From Halomonas sp. (lineage in GTDB: Bacteria > Pseudomonadota > Gammaproteobacteria > Pseudomonadales > Halomonadaceae), in assembly GCA_007116835.1 (NCBI GenBank), contig SKHS01000261.1, forward strand, positions 1 to 33,491: a stretch of 33,491 nt of DNA, given 5' to 3'. Made by a program: the position numbers and the translations under genes. This document shows, one piece after another, positions 32,667 through 33,491 of the stretch (positions are counted from its first letter, which is position 1; every line of letters begins with the position of its first letter). The notes under the pieces were generated by a model that ran no database searches, was not told the origin of the DNA, and saw only the letters and a list, made by a program, of their open reading frames with translations.

Positions 32667-32723
32667 CTTCATAGGAAGACTTGAATGTTTTTGCGATATC
32701 GGTGATTAGTAGCCACTGGCCCT

Positions 32724-33491
32724 TCAGTTTTTCTTAAACCTAGACAACCACTGAGTAGGGGTAAGACCGAAGGCCTTCTTAAAGTGGTTTGTCATATGGC
32801 TCTGGTCATTGAAGCCAGCTGAAACCGAGGCGTACGACAACGAATAACCCTGGATCAAATAGTGTTTTACAAACGAAAGACGCCGCATGGTCAAGTAACG
32901 GTATGGGCTTGTTCCATATAATGCCCTGAAATCTCTTGATAAACTCCACTTTTCACGGCCACTCACTAACGCTAAATCATCCAGTGTGATCTGAGAGTCC
33001 AACGAATAGTGAATATATTCTCTAGCCTTTTCTGCAGCGTTATAGTCGTATGCCACCCTACCTCTTTTGTGACCGGCAACAGCAGAGAGTACACTGGCTA
33101 GTTCGAAGACGATATCTTCCTCTTCAAACTGCTCATGAGCAGTTTGAAGGTCATTCATAAGAAATTCTGTGGCGGCATAAAGCCGAGGGTCTGTGCTAAC
33201 GCCTCCCTTTATGTAGGGTAAAGTGCGGCCACCAAGCACCGCTTGAAGAGCACAGGGTTCAATATACATGATGCGGTAGTAGAAGCCGTCATCCGTACCA
33301 GCCACACCGTCGTGGAGTTCATCAGGATGAATTACAATGGTATTGCCAGGTAAGCTAGTTCTTTTTTCACCTCGGTAATTGAAGCAATGAACCCCTGCCA
33401 GGGTTCTACCTACAGCATACGTATCGTGCCGGTGAGGCTCGAAGGCAACGCCAGAAAAAAAGGCTTCAAATCTTTCTATTTGTGTATTAAA
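32724..33491 (-). CDS. AraC-family transcriptional regulator (N-terminus beyond window)
   Basis: The reading frame is open from the stop at 32724 to the last base of the window (255 codons), so the protein is truncated at its N-terminus and the GTG at 33305 is not a real start. Reading from 33491 gives FNTQIERFEAFFSGVAFEPH, then RHDTYAVGRTLAGVHCFNYRG and IVIHPDELHDG, the cupin ligand-binding half of AraC-type sensors with its HxHD and PDELHDG motifs. The C-terminal part has the two helix-turn-helix units (ITLDDLALVSGREKWSLSRDF and YSLSYASVSAGFNDQSHMTNHFKKAFGLTP). The ligand and target are unknown; neighbouring genes beyond the window may be the targets. Confidence 0.92.
   Translation of the reverse strand, partial: FNTQIERFEAFFSGVAFEPHRHDTYAVGRTLAGVHCFNYRGEKRTSLPGNTIVIHPDELHDGVAGTDDGFYYRIMYIEPCALQAVLGGRTLPYIKGGVSTDPRLYAATEFLMNDLQTAHEQFEEEDIVFELASVLSAVAGHKRGRVAYDYNAAEKAREYIHYSLDSQITLDDLALVSGREKWSLSRDFRALYGTSPYRYLTMRRLSFVKHYLIQGYSLSYASVSAGFNDQSHMTNHFKKAFGLTPTQWLSRFKKN

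Noticed and set aside
33305..33305. GTG start of a 193-residue AraC protein
   Set aside because: The frame stays open to the window edge and encodes a recognisable cupin sensor domain upstream, so the protein is only cut by the window.

Overview
The window looks like chromosomal DNA of a halophilic gammaproteobacterium, most likely Halomonas or a close relative. This is inferred from gene content and protein style (a DUF6482-type protein, a YbiT-type ABC-F protein, acidic soluble proteins, mid-50s GC by eye), not from a marker gene. No phage genes, insertion sequences, CRISPR arrays, tRNAs or rRNAs were seen. The region is a patchwork of small housekeeping, transport and catabolic units.

Layout. 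1-1.6 kb: a DUF6482-type protein (-) with its terminator, divergent from a cation-efflux-family membrane protein (+). 1.6-7.65 kb: a complete heme uptake operon on the minus strand, in transcription order hemP (a 55-residue gene), TonB-dependent receptor, hmuS, hmuT, hmuU and hmuV, behind a promoter with a strong Fur box. 7.8-9.2 kb: MgtE magnesium transporter. 9.3-14.3 kb: a TetR repressor divergent from a two-gene RND efflux operon, with two 16-bp pseudo-palindromic operators between them. 14.3-15.8 kb: a DadA-type FAD amino-acid oxidoreductase preceded by a tandem glycine riboswitch. 16-17.8 kb: a small membrane protein, then an EamA transporter translationally coupled to a ChaC-type gamma-glutamylcyclotransferase. 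17.8-21.4 kb: histone-deacetylase-family amidohydrolase, a two-domain CbiX-like protein and a YbiT-type ABC-F ATPase. 21.4-22.5 kb: a ZipA-like membrane protein and TspO. 22.5-26.1 kb: an Old Yellow Enzyme reductase, a methyl-accepting chemotaxis protein and a small unknown protein. 26.3-28.2 kb: an M24-fold hydrolase and a lytic-transglycosylase-like lipoprotein. 28.3-32.7 kb: a MocR/GabR-type regulator divergent from gabD-gabT, ending in a terminator. 32.7 kb to the end: an AraC-family regulator whose N-terminus runs off the window.

How the units work. The heme operon covers outer-membrane capture, periplasmic binding, inner-membrane transport and cytosolic handling under iron control. The gab unit converts 4-aminobutyrate (or a similar omega-amino acid) to a dicarboxylate under a PLP-sensing regulator. 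The TetR-RND unit is an efflux pump that must borrow an outer-membrane channel. The riboswitch ties the DadA-like enzyme to glycine. No clearly new multi-gene system is visible. The least ordinary items are the glycine-riboswitch-controlled oxidoreductase, the CbiX-like protein with a degenerate first half, the ZipA-like paralogue, the M24-fold protein without metal ligands, and several short tandem or direct repeats in intergenic DNA.
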